From Teichococcus vastitatis (lineage in GTDB: Bacteria > Pseudomonadota > Alphaproteobacteria > Acetobacterales > Acetobacteraceae), in contig NZ_QXGS01000029.1 in assembly GCF_003604215.1 (NCBI RefSeq), positions 1 through 36,347 of the forward strand: a DNA stretch of 36,347 bases. Reading direction: 5' to 3'. The notes under the pieces are model-generated. The model had not been told where the DNA came from and ran no database searches. It was given only the letters and a program-made list of their open reading frames with translations. Position 1 is the first letter of the stretch. Every line of letters starts with the position of its first letter. The position numbers and the translations under genes were made by a program. Below are positions 23,551 to 32,234 of the stretch, in pieces.

Positions 23551-23586
23551 GAATAAAAAAGCCCCGGCGCATCGCTGCGCCGGGGC
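23551..23586 (-). terminator. Rho-independent terminator of the aldehyde dehydrogenase gene
   Basis: Read leftwards, a perfect 11-bp stem (GCCCCGGCGCA paired with TGCGCCGGGGC, loop of 4 nt) is followed at once by TTTTTT. It starts about 30 bp after the stop codon at 23616, the expected position and orientation for the end of that transcript, and insulates it from the sugar-acid operon. Confidence 0.93.
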
Positions 23587-23615
23587 CGGTCACCGAACCG
23601 GAACCGGGTCGGGCC

Positions 23616-25199
23616 TCAGCTTTGTCCGAGAACGCCGTCAGTGCGGCGCCACAGCTTCATCGGGTTCTCGTCCCGCAGCGCCGGCGGCAGAAGGTCGGCC
23701 GGGAAATCCTGATAAGCCACCGGGCGCAGGAAGCGCTGGATCGCCAGCGATCCCACGGAGGTGGTGCGGCCGTCCGAGGTGGAGGGGTAAGGCCCGCCAT
23801 GCACCATGGCATGGCCGACCTCGACGCCGGTCGGGTAGCCGTTGACCAGGATGCGCCCAACCCGGCGCTCCAGCACCGGCACCAGCTTCCGGGCCAGTTC
23901 CAGATCCTCAGGCTCCATCTGGATGGTGGCGGTGAGCTGGCCTTCCAGCCCTTCCGCCAGCCGCAGCATGGTGTCCTCGTCCGGGCAGCGGATCACCAGG
24001 GAGGATGCGCCAAACACTTCCTCCAGCAGCGCCTCGTCGGCGGCGAAATGCTCGGCCGTGGTGGTGAACAGCGCGGCCCGGCCCATGTAGGGACCGCCCG
24101 CGCCCGGCAGGCCCTCGGCCACCGTCTGCACCCGGTTGTTGGAGGACAGCTTCTCCACACCCTCCTTGTAGGCCTTGTAGATGCCAGGAGTCAGCATGGT
24201 CTGCGCGGCCGAGCCTTCCAGCGCCGCCTTGGCGGAGGCCAGGAAGCTGTCCAGCGTCTCGCCCTCGACGCCCATCACCAAGCCGGGATTCGTGCAGAAC
24301 TGCCCCGCCCCCATGGTGAGCGAGCCGACGAAGCCCTTGCCGATCGCCTCGGCCCGCTTCTTCATGGCGCCAGGCAACAGGAAGACCGGGTTGATGCTGC
24401 TCATCTCGGCATAGACCGGGATCGGCTCGGGGCGGTTCTGCGCGATCTTCATCAACGCCGTGCCGCCGGTGCGGGAGCCGGTGAAGCCCACCGCCTTGAC
24501 CCGCGGATCGGCCACCAGCGCGCTGCCGACCTTGGCGCCCGAGCCGAACAGCATGGAGAACACACCCTCCGGCAGGCCGCACTGCTTCACCGCCGACTGG
24601 ATCGCGCGGCCGACCAGCTCCGAGGTGCCCGGATGCGCCGAATGCGCCTTCACGATCACCGGGCAGCCGGCGGCCAGGGCCGAGGCGGTGTCGCCGCCGC
24701 CGACCGAGAAGGCGAGCGGGAAGTTCGACGCACCGAACACCACCACCGGACCCACCGCAATGTGGCGCTGGCGGATGTCGGAGCGCGGCAGCGGCTTGCG
24801 CTCCGGCTGGGCCGGGTCGATGCGGGCGTCGAGATAGCCGCCGTCGCGCACCACCTGGGCGAACATGCGGAACTGGCCGACGGTGCGGCCGCGCTCGCCC
24901 TCGATGCGGCCGCGCGGCAGGCCGCTCTCGGCGGAGGCGCGCTCGATCAACTCGTCGCCGATGTCCAGGATGGCTTGGGCGCAGGCTTCCAGGAAGGCGG
25001 CGCGCGCCTCGGGGCCGGTGTCGCGGTAGCTGTCGAAGGCCGCCGCCGCCAGGGCGCAGGCCCGCTCCACCTCGGCCGCGCCACCGCCGCCATAGCCGGG
25101 CTGCAGGGTTTCGCCGGTCGCCGGGTTGATGCCGTGCACCGGCTTGTCATCGCCGCGCACCGCGCTGGCGCCCAGCAGCATCTCGCCTGTCAGGGTCAT
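23616..25199 (-). CDS. Aldehyde dehydrogenase, 2,5-dioxovalerate (alpha-ketoglutarate semialdehyde) dehydrogenase type
   Basis: This 527-residue NAD(P)-dependent aldehyde dehydrogenase belongs to the branch that oxidises 2,5-dioxopentanoate to 2-oxoglutarate, the last step in non-phosphorylating pentose, hexarate and hydroxyproline degradation. Family features are [20 protein letters not shown] (cofactor-domain start), [49 protein letters not shown] (general-base Glu), and [12 protein letters not shown] with the catalytic Cys. It ends [20 protein letters not shown], characteristic of this group. The ATG at 25199 has a strong AGGAGG site. It stands alone, divergent from nrdA, with its own terminator. 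No upstream pathway genes adjoin it, so the source of the semialdehyde is elsewhere in the genome. Confidence 0.9.
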   Translation of the reverse strand: MTLTGEMLLGASAVRGDDKPVHGINPATGETLQPGYGGGGAAEVERACALAAAAFDSYRDTGPEARAAFLEACAQAILDIGDELIERASAESGLPRGRIEGERGRTVGQFRMFAQVVRDGGYLDARIDPAQPERKPLPRSDIRQRHIAVGPVVVFGASNFPLAFSVGGGDTASALAAGCPVIVKAHSAHPGTSELVGRAIQSAVKQCGLPEGVFSMLFGSGAKVGSALVADPRVKAVGFTGSRTGGTALMKIAQNRPEPIPVYAEMSSINPVFLLPGAMKKRAEAIGKGFVGSLTMGAGQFCTNPGLVMGVEGETLDSFLASAKAALEGSAAQTMLTPGIYKAYKEGVEKLSSNNRVQTVAEGLPGAGGPYMGRAALFTTTAEHFAADEALLEEVFGASSLVIRCPDEDTMLRLAEGLEGQLTATIQMEPEDLELARKLVPVLERRVGRILVNGYPTGVEVGHAMVHGGPYPSTSDGRTTSVGSLAIQRFLRPVAYQDFPADLLPPALRDENPMKLWRRTDGVLGQS

Positions 25200-25407
25200 C
25201 GGAGCCTCCTCATTCCCGGCCGGGCGCGATGCCCGGCGCATTGCCCGCGAGGTAAGCGGGGTTTTGCCGGATGGCGCAACCCCGCCGCCTTCAACATCCG
25301 ACCATCGTACGAATTTTCGGGCTGGATTCGGCCCGCCAATCCGGCGAGGAGAGACGGCGGCGCAACTCCGTGGCCGACTCCACTGTTTCTTCTGGGAAAG
25401 CGGGTAC

Positions 25408-25416
25408 TTACCCACA
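25408..25416 (+). promoter_or_regulatory. DnaA-box-like site TTACCCACA
   Basis: The site matches the DnaA consensus TTATCCACA at 8 of 9 positions and lies just upstream of the first NrdR-like site. A second 8/9 match, TTATCCACC, is at 25431-25439 in the same orientation. DnaA binding at nrd promoters is known in Escherichia coli; here it is inferred only from sequence. Confidence 0.35.
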
Positions 25417-25417
25417 G

Positions 25418-25433
25418 ACACCATATCTAGTTA
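25418..25433 (+). promoter_or_regulatory. NrdR-box-like site 1 upstream of nrdA
   Basis: ACACCATATCTAGTTA matches the palindromic NrdR consensus acaCwAtATaTwgTgt at 12 of 16 positions, including the central ATAT. NrdR is the (d)ATP-sensing repressor of ribonucleotide reductase genes and binds paired boxes. A second site lies 31 bp downstream, start to start, which is three helical turns and the spacing normally seen. Confidence 0.65.
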
Positions 25434-25439
25434 TCCACC
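25431..25439 (+). promoter_or_regulatory. DnaA-box-like site TTATCCACC
   Basis: The site matches TTATCCACA at 8 of 9 positions, lies 23 bp after the other DnaA-like site, and partly overlaps the end of NrdR-like site 1. Binding is speculative. Confidence 0.3.
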
Positions 25440-25448
25440 AGCAATTTT

Positions 25449-25464
25449 TCCCTATATGTTGACG
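25449..25464 (+). promoter_or_regulatory. NrdR-box-like site 2 upstream of nrdA
   Basis: TCCCTATATGTTGACG keeps the core CTATAT.TTG of the NrdR consensus (10 of 16 positions). It is phased exactly 31 bp from site 1. It overlaps a TTGACG hexamer, so occupancy would block a promoter placed there. Confidence 0.5.
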
Positions 25465-25556
25465 ATGCCGGGGCCCAGCGCACATGGTGCGTACCGCGCC
25501 GGAACAGCGATTCGTCCCCGGCGAGCCGATCCCCAGGAAGCCGGAGACACCGCCCC

Positions 25557-28442
25557 ATGACCACCCTGTCCCTGCCCGAGGAAGCCCTTCGCGATCCCAG
25601 CGGGCGCGAGAAGCGGGGCGTGCCGCCGGAGCAGCGGCAGTTGCAGGTCGTGCGCCGCGACGGCCGCCCCACCCCGTTCGATGCGGGCAAGATCACCACG
25701 GCCCTGACCAAGGCCTTCCTGGCCGTGGAAGGTCGTTCCGCCGCGGCCTCGCAGCGCATCCATGAGGTCGCGGCCGATCTGACGCAGCAGGTGGTGGCGG
25801 CGCTGACCCGTTTCTCCGGCGCCGGCGCGACGCTGCACATCGAGGACATCCAGGACCAGGTGGAACTGGCGCTGATGCGCGGCGGTCACCACAAGGTGGC
25901 GCGGGCCTACGTGCTGTATCGCGAGGAACGCGCCAAGGAGCGCGCCCAGCACGCCGCCCGCCCGGCCGAACCCGAGCTGCATGTCCGCGATGCCGATGGC
26001 GGGCTGCGGCCGCTGGACCGGCAGGTGCTGGCGCAGCTGGTGCAGGAAGCCTGCGACGGCATCGCCGATGTCACCGCCGCGCCGATCCTGACCGAAACGG
26101 CGCGCAACCTGTATGACGGCATCAGCACGGCCGACCTGGCGCAGGCGCCGATCCTGGCCGCCCGCACGCTGATCGAGCAGGAGCCGAATTATTCCGAGGT
26201 CAGCGCCCGCCTGCTGCTGGCCGAGCTGCGGCGCGAGGCCCTGGCGCATGTGGAAGGCGGCCGACCGGCCCAGTCCGTCACCCAGGCGGAGATGGCCGAG
26301 CGCTACCCCGAATATTTCAGGAACTTCGTGGCCCGCGGCATCGACGCCGGTATGCTGAACCCCGAGCTGGCGCTGTTCGACCTCGCCCGCCTCGGCGCAG
26401 CCCTGAAGCCCGAGCGCGACCTGCAGTTCCAGTATCTCGGCTTCCAGACCCTGTATGACCGCTACCTGCTGCAGCAGGACGGCATCCGTTACGAGATGCC
26501 GCAGGCGCTGTTCATGCGCATTGCCATGGGGCTGGCGCTGCGCGAGATCGACCGCGAGGAGCGGGCGATCGAGTTCTACGAGCTGATCTCCTCCTTCGAC
26601 TTCATGTGCTCGACGCCGACGCTGTTCAACAGCGGCACGCGGCATTCGCAGCTTTCCTCCTGCTTTCTGACCAGCGTGCCGGACGACCTGGAGGGCATCT
26701 TCAACGCCATCCGCGACAACGCCATGCTGTCGAAATTCTCGGGTGGCATCGGCAACAGCTGGACGCGGGTTCGCGGCCTCGGCGCCCACATCAAGGGTAC
26801 CAACGGCCAGTCCCAGGGGCTGGTGCCGTTCCTGAAGGTGGCCAACGATACCGCCATCGCGGTGAACCAGGGCGGCAAGCGCAAGGGCGCGGTCTGCGCC
26901 TACCTGGAGACCTGGCACATCGACATCGAGGAATTCCTCGACCTGCGCAAGAACACCGGCGACGACCGCCGCCGCACGCATGACATGAACACGGCGAACT
27001 GGGTGCCGGACCTGTTCATGCAGCGGGTCGAGGCGAATGGCGACTGGACGCTGTTCTCGCCGGACGAGGTGCCGGACCTGCACGACCTGTACGGCCGCGC
27101 CTTCGAGACCGCCTATCTCCGCTACGAATCCCTGGCTGCCGCCGGCGAGATCAAGGTGCACAAGCGGGTGCGCGCCGTGGACCTGTGGCGCCGCATGCTG
27201 ACCATGCTGTTCGAGACCGGCCATCCCTGGATGACCTTCAAGGACCCGTGCAACCTGCGCTCGCCGCAGCGCCATGCCGGCGTGGTGCATTCCTCCAACC
27301 TGTGCACCGAGATCACGCTGAACACCTCGGACAGCGAGGTGGCGGTGTGCAACCTCGGCTCCATCAACCTCGGCCGCCACGTCACCGAGACGGGCCTCGA
27401 CCGCGAGCGCCTGCAGCGCACCATCCGCACCGCCATGCGGATGCTGGACAACGTGATCGACGTCAATTTCTACACCATCCCGCAGGCCCGCCGCTCCAAC
27501 CTGCGGCACCGGCCGATCGGCATGGGGCTGATGGGCTTCCAGGACGCACTGCACGCGCTGCGCATCCCCTTCGCCTCGGAGGACGCGGTCCGCTTCGCCG
27601 ATGAAAGCATGGAGCTGATCTCCTTCCACGCCATCGAGGCGTCGGTGGAGCTGGCGGCGGAGCGCGGCGCCTACGCTTCCTTCCCCGGCTCGCTGTGGAG
27701 CCAGGGCGTGCTGCCGATCGACAGCATCGAATACGTCGCCGAGGCGCGCGGCGGCCTCGATCTCGATCGCTCGCAGAGCCTGGACTGGAGCGCGCTGCGC
27801 GAGCGGGTGAAGACCACCGGCATGCGCAACTCCAACACCATGGCCATCGCGCCCACGGCGACGATCTCCAACATCGTCGGCGCCACCCAGTCGATCGAGC
27901 CGACCTTCCGCAACCTCTACGTGAAGGCCAACATGTCGGGCGACTTCACCGTGGTGAACCCCTATCTGGTGCGCGACCTGAAGGCGCGCGGCCTGTGGGA
28001 CGAGGCCATGGTCAGCGACCTGAAGTATTACGACGGCAGCCTGGGTGCCATCGACCGCGTGCCGGAGGATCTGAAGGCGCTCTACGCCACCGCCTTCGAG
28101 ATCGAGCCGCACTGGCTGATCGAGGCCGCGGCACGCCGGCAGAAATGGATCGACCAGGCGCAGTCGCTGAACCTGTACCTGGCCAACCCGAACGGCCGCA
28201 AGCTGGACGCCATCTACCGCCTCGCCTGGCAGCGCGGGCTGAAGACCACCTATTACCTGCGCACCCAGAGCGCCACGCATGTGGAGAAATCCACGCTGAA
28301 GACCTCGGATGGCAAGCTCAACGCGGTGAAGCTGCAGGCGCCGGAGCCGGCCGCCCAGGCCGTGCCGGTGCCGCCCCCCGCAGCCGATGCCGCGCCGCAG
28401 TTCTGCTCCATCGACGATCCCGGCTGCGAGGCCTGCCAGTGA
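25557..28442 (+). CDS. nrdA: Ribonucleoside-diphosphate reductase class I, alpha subunit
   Basis: This 961-residue catalytic subunit reduces ribonucleotides to deoxyribonucleotides. An N-terminal ATP-cone (about residues 27-118; [20 protein letters not shown]) binds the activity effector, and a second, more diverged cone-like segment (about 140-230) follows. Catalytic landmarks are [20 protein letters not shown] with Cys369, [25 protein letters not shown] with Asn581, Cys583 (thiyl radical) and Glu585, [11 protein letters not shown] with Cys598 (partner of Cys369), and the radical-relay Tyr pair in KTTYYLRT. The C-terminal tail ends [12 protein letters not shown], supplying the redox-shuttle cysteines. 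It is followed by nrdB after a short gap, and NrdR-like boxes precede it. GGAG lies 10 nt before the ATG. Confidence 0.97.
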   Translation: MTTLSLPEEALRDPSGREKRGVPPEQRQLQVVRRDGRPTPFDAGKITTALTKAFLAVEGRSAAASQRIHEVAADLTQQVVAALTRFSGAGATLHIEDIQDQVELALMRGGHHKVARAYVLYREERAKERAQHAARPAEPELHVRDADGGLRPLDRQVLAQLVQEACDGIADVTAAPILTETARNLYDGISTADLAQAPILAARTLIEQEPNYSEVSARLLLAELRREALAHVEGGRPAQSVTQAEMAERYPEYFRNFVARGIDAGMLNPELALFDLARLGAALKPERDLQFQYLGFQTLYDRYLLQQDGIRYEMPQALFMRIAMGLALREIDREERAIEFYELISSFDFMCSTPTLFNSGTRHSQLSSCFLTSVPDDLEGIFNAIRDNAMLSKFSGGIGNSWTRVRGLGAHIKGTNGQSQGLVPFLKVANDTAIAVNQGGKRKGAVCAYLETWHIDIEEFLDLRKNTGDDRRRTHDMNTANWVPDLFMQRVEANGDWTLFSPDEVPDLHDLYGRAFETAYLRYESLAAAGEIKVHKRVRAVDLWRRMLTMLFETGHPWMTFKDPCNLRSPQRHAGVVHSSNLCTEITLNTSDSEVAVCNLGSINLGRHVTETGLDRERLQRTIRTAMRMLDNVIDVNFYTIPQARRSNLRHRPIGMGLMGFQDALHALRIPFASEDAVRFADESMELISFHAIEASVELAAERGAYASFPGSLWSQGVLPIDSIEYVAEARGGLDLDRSQSLDWSALRERVKTTGMRNSNTMAIAPTATISNIVGATQSIEPTFRNLYVKANMSGDFTVVNPYLVRDLKARGLWDEAMVSDLKYYDGSLGAIDRVPEDLKALYATAFEIEPHWLIEAAARRQKWIDQAQSLNLYLANPNGRKLDAIYRLAWQRGLKTTYYLRTQSATHVEKSTLKTSDGKLNAVKLQAPEPAAQAVPVPPPAADAAPQFCSIDDPGCEACQ

Positions 28443-28480
28443 CCCTGAAGGCGGCGGATACCATGACCATGGAGAGCACG

Positions 28481-29584
28481 ATGTTGGACTGGAACGAGGG
28501 CAAGGCGGACGCCCCGGTGTTGCCGGCCGGTGACGCCACCGGCCTCGGGCAGATCGACCATGGCGCGGCTCGCGTGTCGGTCGATGACAAGGCGATGATC
28601 AATTGCCGCGCCGACGTGAACCAGCTGCTGCCGCTGAAGTACCGCTGGGCCTGGGAAAAGTATCTTTCCGCTTGCAACAACCATTGGATGCCGACCGAGG
28701 TCTCCATGCAGGCCGATATCGCGCTGTGGAAGTCGCGCGACGGGCTGACCGAGGAGGAGCGCCGCGCCGTTAAGCGCAATCTCGGCTTCTTCGCCACCTC
28801 GGAGTCGCTGGTCGCCAACAACATCGTGCTGGCGGTGTACCGCCACCTGACCAATCCGGAATGCCGGCAGTACCTGCTGCGACAGGCCTTCGAGGAGGCG
28901 GTGCACACCCATACCTTCCAGTACATTGTGGAAAGCCTCGGCCTCGACGAGGGCGAGCTGTTCAACATGTACCGCGAGGTGCCGTCCATCACCGGCAAGG
29001 CGGAATGGGCGCTCAAATACACCCAGAACCTGTCTGACCCCGGCTTCGGCACCGGCACGCCGGAGAATGACCGCGCCTTCCTGCGCGACCTGATCGCCTT
29101 CTACGTCGTGTTCGAGGGCATGTGGTTCTACACCGGCTTCGCGCAGATCCTGTCGCTCGGCCGGCGCGGCAAGATGGTGGGCATCGCCGAGCAGTATCAG
29201 TACATCCTGCGCGACGAGAGCATCCACCTGAACTTCGGCATCGACGTGATCAACCAGATCCGCGCCGAGAACCCGGGCCTCTGGACGGCCGAGTTCTCCG
29301 AGGAGGTGCGCGGCATGCTGCGCGAAGCCTGCGAGCTGGAGGTGGCCTATGGCCGCGACACCATGCCGCGCGGCTTCCTCGGCCTGAACAGCGCGCTGTG
29401 CGAGCAGTACATGCACTTCATCACCAATCGCCGCTGCGCCCAGCTCGGGCTGCAGCCGGTGTTCCCGGAGACGGAAAACCCGTTCCCCTGGATGTCCGAG
29501 GTGATGGACCTGAAGAAGGAGAAGAACTTCTTCGAGACCCGCGTCATCGAATACCAGAATGGCGGCGCACTGAGTTGGGAGTAG
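28481..29584 (+). CDS. nrdB: Ribonucleoside-diphosphate reductase beta subunit, class Ic (Mn/Fe) type by key residues
   Basis: This 367-residue R2 subunit houses the dinuclear metal site that starts the radical for NrdA. Ligands found are Glu108 ([10 protein letters not shown]), Glu139 and His142 ([10 protein letters not shown]), Glu212 (VVFEGMW), and Glu246 and His249 ([10 protein letters not shown]). The position seven residues after Glu139, which is the radical Tyr in classes Ia and Ib (Tyr122 in E. coli), is Phe146 (codon TTC 28916-28918). The first ligand is Glu instead of Asp. Both changes, and the spacing between sites, equal those of the Chlamydia trachomatis class Ic enzyme, which stores its oxidising equivalent in a Mn(IV)/Fe(III) centre. 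The ATG at 28481 has GGAG 6 nt upstream; an in-frame ATG at 28463 would add six residues. It ends [19 protein letters not shown], a normal interaction tail. Confidence 0.95.
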   Translation: MLDWNEGKADAPVLPAGDATGLGQIDHGAARVSVDDKAMINCRADVNQLLPLKYRWAWEKYLSACNNHWMPTEVSMQADIALWKSRDGLTEEERRAVKRNLGFFATSESLVANNIVLAVYRHLTNPECRQYLLRQAFEEAVHTHTFQYIVESLGLDEGELFNMYREVPSITGKAEWALKYTQNLSDPGFGTGTPENDRAFLRDLIAFYVVFEGMWFYTGFAQILSLGRRGKMVGIAEQYQYILRDESIHLNFGIDVINQIRAENPGLWTAEFSEEVRGMLREACELEVAYGRDTMPRGFLGLNSALCEQYMHFITNRRCAQLGLQPVFPETENPFPWMSEVMDLKKEKNFFETRVIEYQNGGALSWE

Positions 29585-29743
29585 GAACGGGCCGGCTCCG
29601 GCCGGCCTGAGCGGACGGCCGGGACAGGAGCGGAGCGGGCCGGGGGATCCCATGGCGCCATCCGCGCCGCGCCGCCCCGGCGCCTTCGGTGCCAGGGAAT
29701 GCCCAGGGGGAAATATCTCAGGGGGAATACCAGGGAGGGTTTC

Positions 29744-31252
29744 ATGCCGGCCCATGGCCATGTGATGGCCCTTGACCAGGGTACCACCTCGACCCGCGCC
29801 ATCTTGTACCGGACGCCGGAGCTGGTGCCGGTGGCGGTGGCGCAGCGCGAGATCGCCCAGCATTTTCCTGCCTCCGGCTGGGTCGAGCACGAGCCCGAGG
29901 ATCTGTGGAACAGCTCGGTCGCCGTGCTGCGCGAGGCCATAGCCGGGGCTGGGCTCAGCGCGGCCGACATCGCCGGTATCGGCATCGCCAACCAGCGCGA
30001 AACCACGCTGGTCTGGCACCGCCACACCGGCCGGCCGATCCACCGTGCCCTGGTCTGGCAGGACCGGCGCACCGCCGATGCCTGCGCCGCACTGCGCCGG
30101 GCCGGCCATGCGCCCCGGGTCGCCGCCGCCACCGGCCTGCTGATCGACCCCTATTTCTCCGCCACCAAGATCGCCTGGATGCTGGATCATGTTCCCGGCG
30201 CGCGGGATGCGGCGGAGCGCGGCGAGCTTGCCTTCGGCACCGTAGACAGCTTCCTGCTGTGGCGCCTGACCGAAGGGCGGGTACACGCCACCGATGCCAC
30301 CAACGCGGCCCGCACGCTGTTGTTCGACATCCATGCCGGCCGCTGGGATGCGGAGCTCTGCGCCTTGTTCCGCGTGCCCCCGTCCCTGCTGCCCGACGTG
30401 CGCGACTGCGCCGCGATGTTCGGCAGCACGGCGGTGCTGGGCGGCCGCACACCGGTGCTCGGCATCGCCGGCGACCAGCAGGCAGCGACGCTGGGGCAGG
30501 CCTGCTTTCGTCCGGGCATGGTGAAATCCACCTACGGCACCGGCTGTTTCGCGCTGCTCAACACCGGCGAAACGCCAGTCGCCTCGCGGCATCGGCTGCT
30601 GACCACGATCGCCTATCAGCTGAAGGACCGCCGCACCTACGCGCTGGAGGGCGCCATCTTCGTGGCCGGGGCCGCCGTGCAATGGCTGCGTGACGGGCTG
30701 GGGTTGATCGGCACCGCGGCGGATAGCGGGGAACTCGCGGCCCGCTCCGATCCGGATGCGAGGCTCTACCTGGTGCCGGCCTTCGTGGGGCTGGGCGTGC
30801 CCTACTGGGATGCGGAGGCGCGCGGCGCCATCTATGGCCTGACCCGTGCCTCCGGCCCCGCCGACTTCGCCCGCGCCGCGCTGGAATGCGTGGGCTATCA
30901 GACGCGGGACCTGCTCAGCGCCATGCGGGCCGACCTGCGGGGCTCGGAAGCCTCCGGGGAAGACGCCGTGCTGAGGGTGGATGGCGGAATGGTGGCATCG
31001 GACTGGACCATGCAGTTCCTGGCCGACATCCTCGGCGCACCGGTGGACCGGCCGGTGCAACAGGAAACCACGGCGTTGGGCGCGGCCTACCTGGCCGGGC
31101 TGCAGGCCGGGCTCTGCCCGGAGCCGGAGGGCTTCGCACGGTCCTGGCAGCTTCAGAAGCGCTTCCTGCCGCAGATGGCTGAGGCCGACCGGGAGGCGGC
31201 CTATGCCGGATGGCGGCGTGCTGTCCGGCGCACCCTCACCGAGACCGCCTGA
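29744..31252 (+). CDS. glpK: Glycerol kinase
   Basis: This 502-residue FGGY-family kinase phosphorylates glycerol to sn-glycerol 3-phosphate with ATP. Motifs are the N-terminal phosphate loop [14 protein letters not shown], the glycerol-contacting Arg-Glu pair in [31 protein letters not shown], the catalytic Asp in [31 protein letters not shown], and [11 protein letters not shown] with [20 protein letters not shown] near the end. The length is normal for GlpK. The ATG at 29744 has a GGGAGGG site 4 nt upstream; an upstream in-frame start would add a low-quality leader. It stands alone, without glpF, glpD or a regulator nearby, about 160 bp behind nrdB, and probably has its own promoter. Confidence 0.94.
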   Translation: MPAHGHVMALDQGTTSTRAILYRTPELVPVAVAQREIAQHFPASGWVEHEPEDLWNSSVAVLREAIAGAGLSAADIAGIGIANQRETTLVWHRHTGRPIHRALVWQDRRTADACAALRRAGHAPRVAAATGLLIDPYFSATKIAWMLDHVPGARDAAERGELAFGTVDSFLLWRLTEGRVHATDATNAARTLLFDIHAGRWDAELCALFRVPPSLLPDVRDCAAMFGSTAVLGGRTPVLGIAGDQQAATLGQACFRPGMVKSTYGTGCFALLNTGETPVASRHRLLTTIAYQLKDRRTYALEGAIFVAGAAVQWLRDGLGLIGTAADSGELAARSDPDARLYLVPAFVGLGVPYWDAEARGAIYGLTRASGPADFARAALECVGYQTRDLLSAMRADLRGSEASGEDAVLRVDGGMVASDWTMQFLADILGAPVDRPVQQETTALGAAYLAGLQAGLCPEPEGFARSWQLQKRFLPQMAEADREAAYAGWRRAVRRTLTETA

Positions 31253-31287
31253 AGCGCGTCAGGGACCATCAGGCTCTGCGGGAGGCG

Positions 31288-32145
31288 CTAAAGCGCCGCC
31301 AGAAATTCCGCCAAGGCCGCGTTGAAGGCATCGGGCCGCTCGAAATAGGGCGAATGGCCGGCGCCCGCGATCTCCACATGCCGCGCCCGCGGCATCTGCG
31401 CCGCCAGCAACGATGCGACGGGAGCGGCGAACACCACATCCTCGGCCCCGGTGATCCACAGCGTCGGCGCCGAGATGTGGCCGAGCTCGCTCGCGGGGCG
31501 GGTGCGGGCGGCGAACATGCGGCGGCGCAGCGCCTCCTTGTCCAGCCCGGGGCTCAGCTCGTCCACCGTGCGGTACAGCAGGTGCAGCGCCGGCTGCTCC
31601 TCCGCCATGCGCGCGCCGGCCGCCGGATGCACGCCGCGCGCGGCGCCTGCCGCCCTGGCCGTCTGCGCCTCCGCCGCCCATTGCGCCAGCCGCGCCGCCG
31701 CCGCCGGCCCGGCGCTCGCCGGGTCGATCGGGCCGGAGGTGGCCGACAGCACCAGGCCACGCAGCCGTCCCGGATGGTGCAGGGCGAAGTCGATCCCGGT
31801 CCAGCCGCCCATGGACTGCCCGATGAACACGGGCGCCTCGATCCGCAGCCGGTCGAGCAGCGCCGCGAGGTCGCCGGCATAGGCCGCCGGGTCCGGCTGA
31901 TCCGCCACCTCGGACGGGAAGAAGCCGCGATGGCTGAAGGTGACGCAGCAATGCGTCGCCGCGAAATGCCCGACCTGCCGCCACCAGGACAGGTGGTTGC
32001 CGCCCAGGCCATGGCCGAACACCAGCGCCGGCCCCTCGCCCACTGCCTCGAAGTAAATGCGTGCATCGGGGCGGTCGACGAAGCCGCGCCGCCGCGGTGC
32101 GCTGCCGCCGGGCAGCGCCAGGGGCTGGGTGGGAAACTCGGTCAT
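31288..32145 (-). CDS. Alpha/beta hydrolase
   Basis: This 285-residue hydrolase has the canonical fold. The oxyanion segment is LVFGHGLGGNHLSW (about residues 41-54) and the nucleophile elbow is FIGQSMGGWTG with Ser111. The acid Asp lies in LWITGAEDVVF and the catalytic His in IAGAGHSPYFERP near the C-terminus. The usual DxRG after strand 4 is replaced by SHRGFFPS. The family covers esterases, enol-lactonases, haloperoxidase-like and C-C bond hydrolases, and the sequence does not decide between them. There is no signal peptide. It is divergent from the hydantoinase gene (89 bp between starts) and convergent with glpK, so a shared control with the hydantoinase is possible. Confidence 0.9.
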   Translation of the reverse strand: MTEFPTQPLALPGGSAPRRRGFVDRPDARIYFEAVGEGPALVFGHGLGGNHLSWWRQVGHFAATHCCVTFSHRGFFPSEVADQPDPAAYAGDLAALLDRLRIEAPVFIGQSMGGWTGIDFALHHPGRLRGLVLSATSGPIDPASAGPAAAARLAQWAAEAQTARAAGAARGVHPAAGARMAEEQPALHLLYRTVDELSPGLDKEALRRRMFAARTRPASELGHISAPTLWITGAEDVVFAAPVASLLAAQMPRARHVEIAGAGHSPYFERPDAFNAALAEFLAAL

Positions 32146-32234
32146 GGCGGCGGCCTCCTGCCTGCGGGCCGGCAGCTTGCGGGGCGGCGAGCGACGTGTC
32201 GAGATGCGCGGCCGGACCAGGCGGGAACAGGCGC

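Larger units (their letters stand above)
23299..23615. other. Intergenic region: leftward sugar-acid promoter and aldehyde dehydrogenase terminator
   Basis: This 317-bp stretch holds two recognisable elements: the intrinsic terminator of the aldehyde dehydrogenase gene (23551-23586) and a promoter-like pair facing the kinase gene (23449-23477). A minus-strand open frame of 74 codons here has no recognisable similarity and lacks a good start, so it is not called as a gene. Confidence 0.6.
25200..25556. promoter_or_regulatory. Divergent control region between aldehyde dehydrogenase and nrdA
   Basis: This is a 357-bp non-coding gap between two divergent genes. Its right half becomes A/T rich at about 25405-25460 and holds two NrdR-box-like palindromes and two DnaA-box-like sites, listed separately. 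A TTGACG at 25459-25464 overlaps the second NrdR-like site and is a possible -35 for nrdA, although the matching -10 is poor. Nothing clear was seen for the aldehyde dehydrogenase promoter in the left half. Confidence 0.6.

Noticed and set aside
25452-28280. 942-codon open frame on the minus strand opposite nrdA
   Set aside because: nrdA is unmistakable here. The antisense product is a low-information His/Gln/Arg/Val-rich sequence caused by codon bias, and it runs into the nrd control region.
29585-29743. G/C-rich repeats after nrdB as a terminator
   Set aside because: GGCCGG and CCGGCC segments can pair, but the loop would be too short and no T run follows; no terminator is called.
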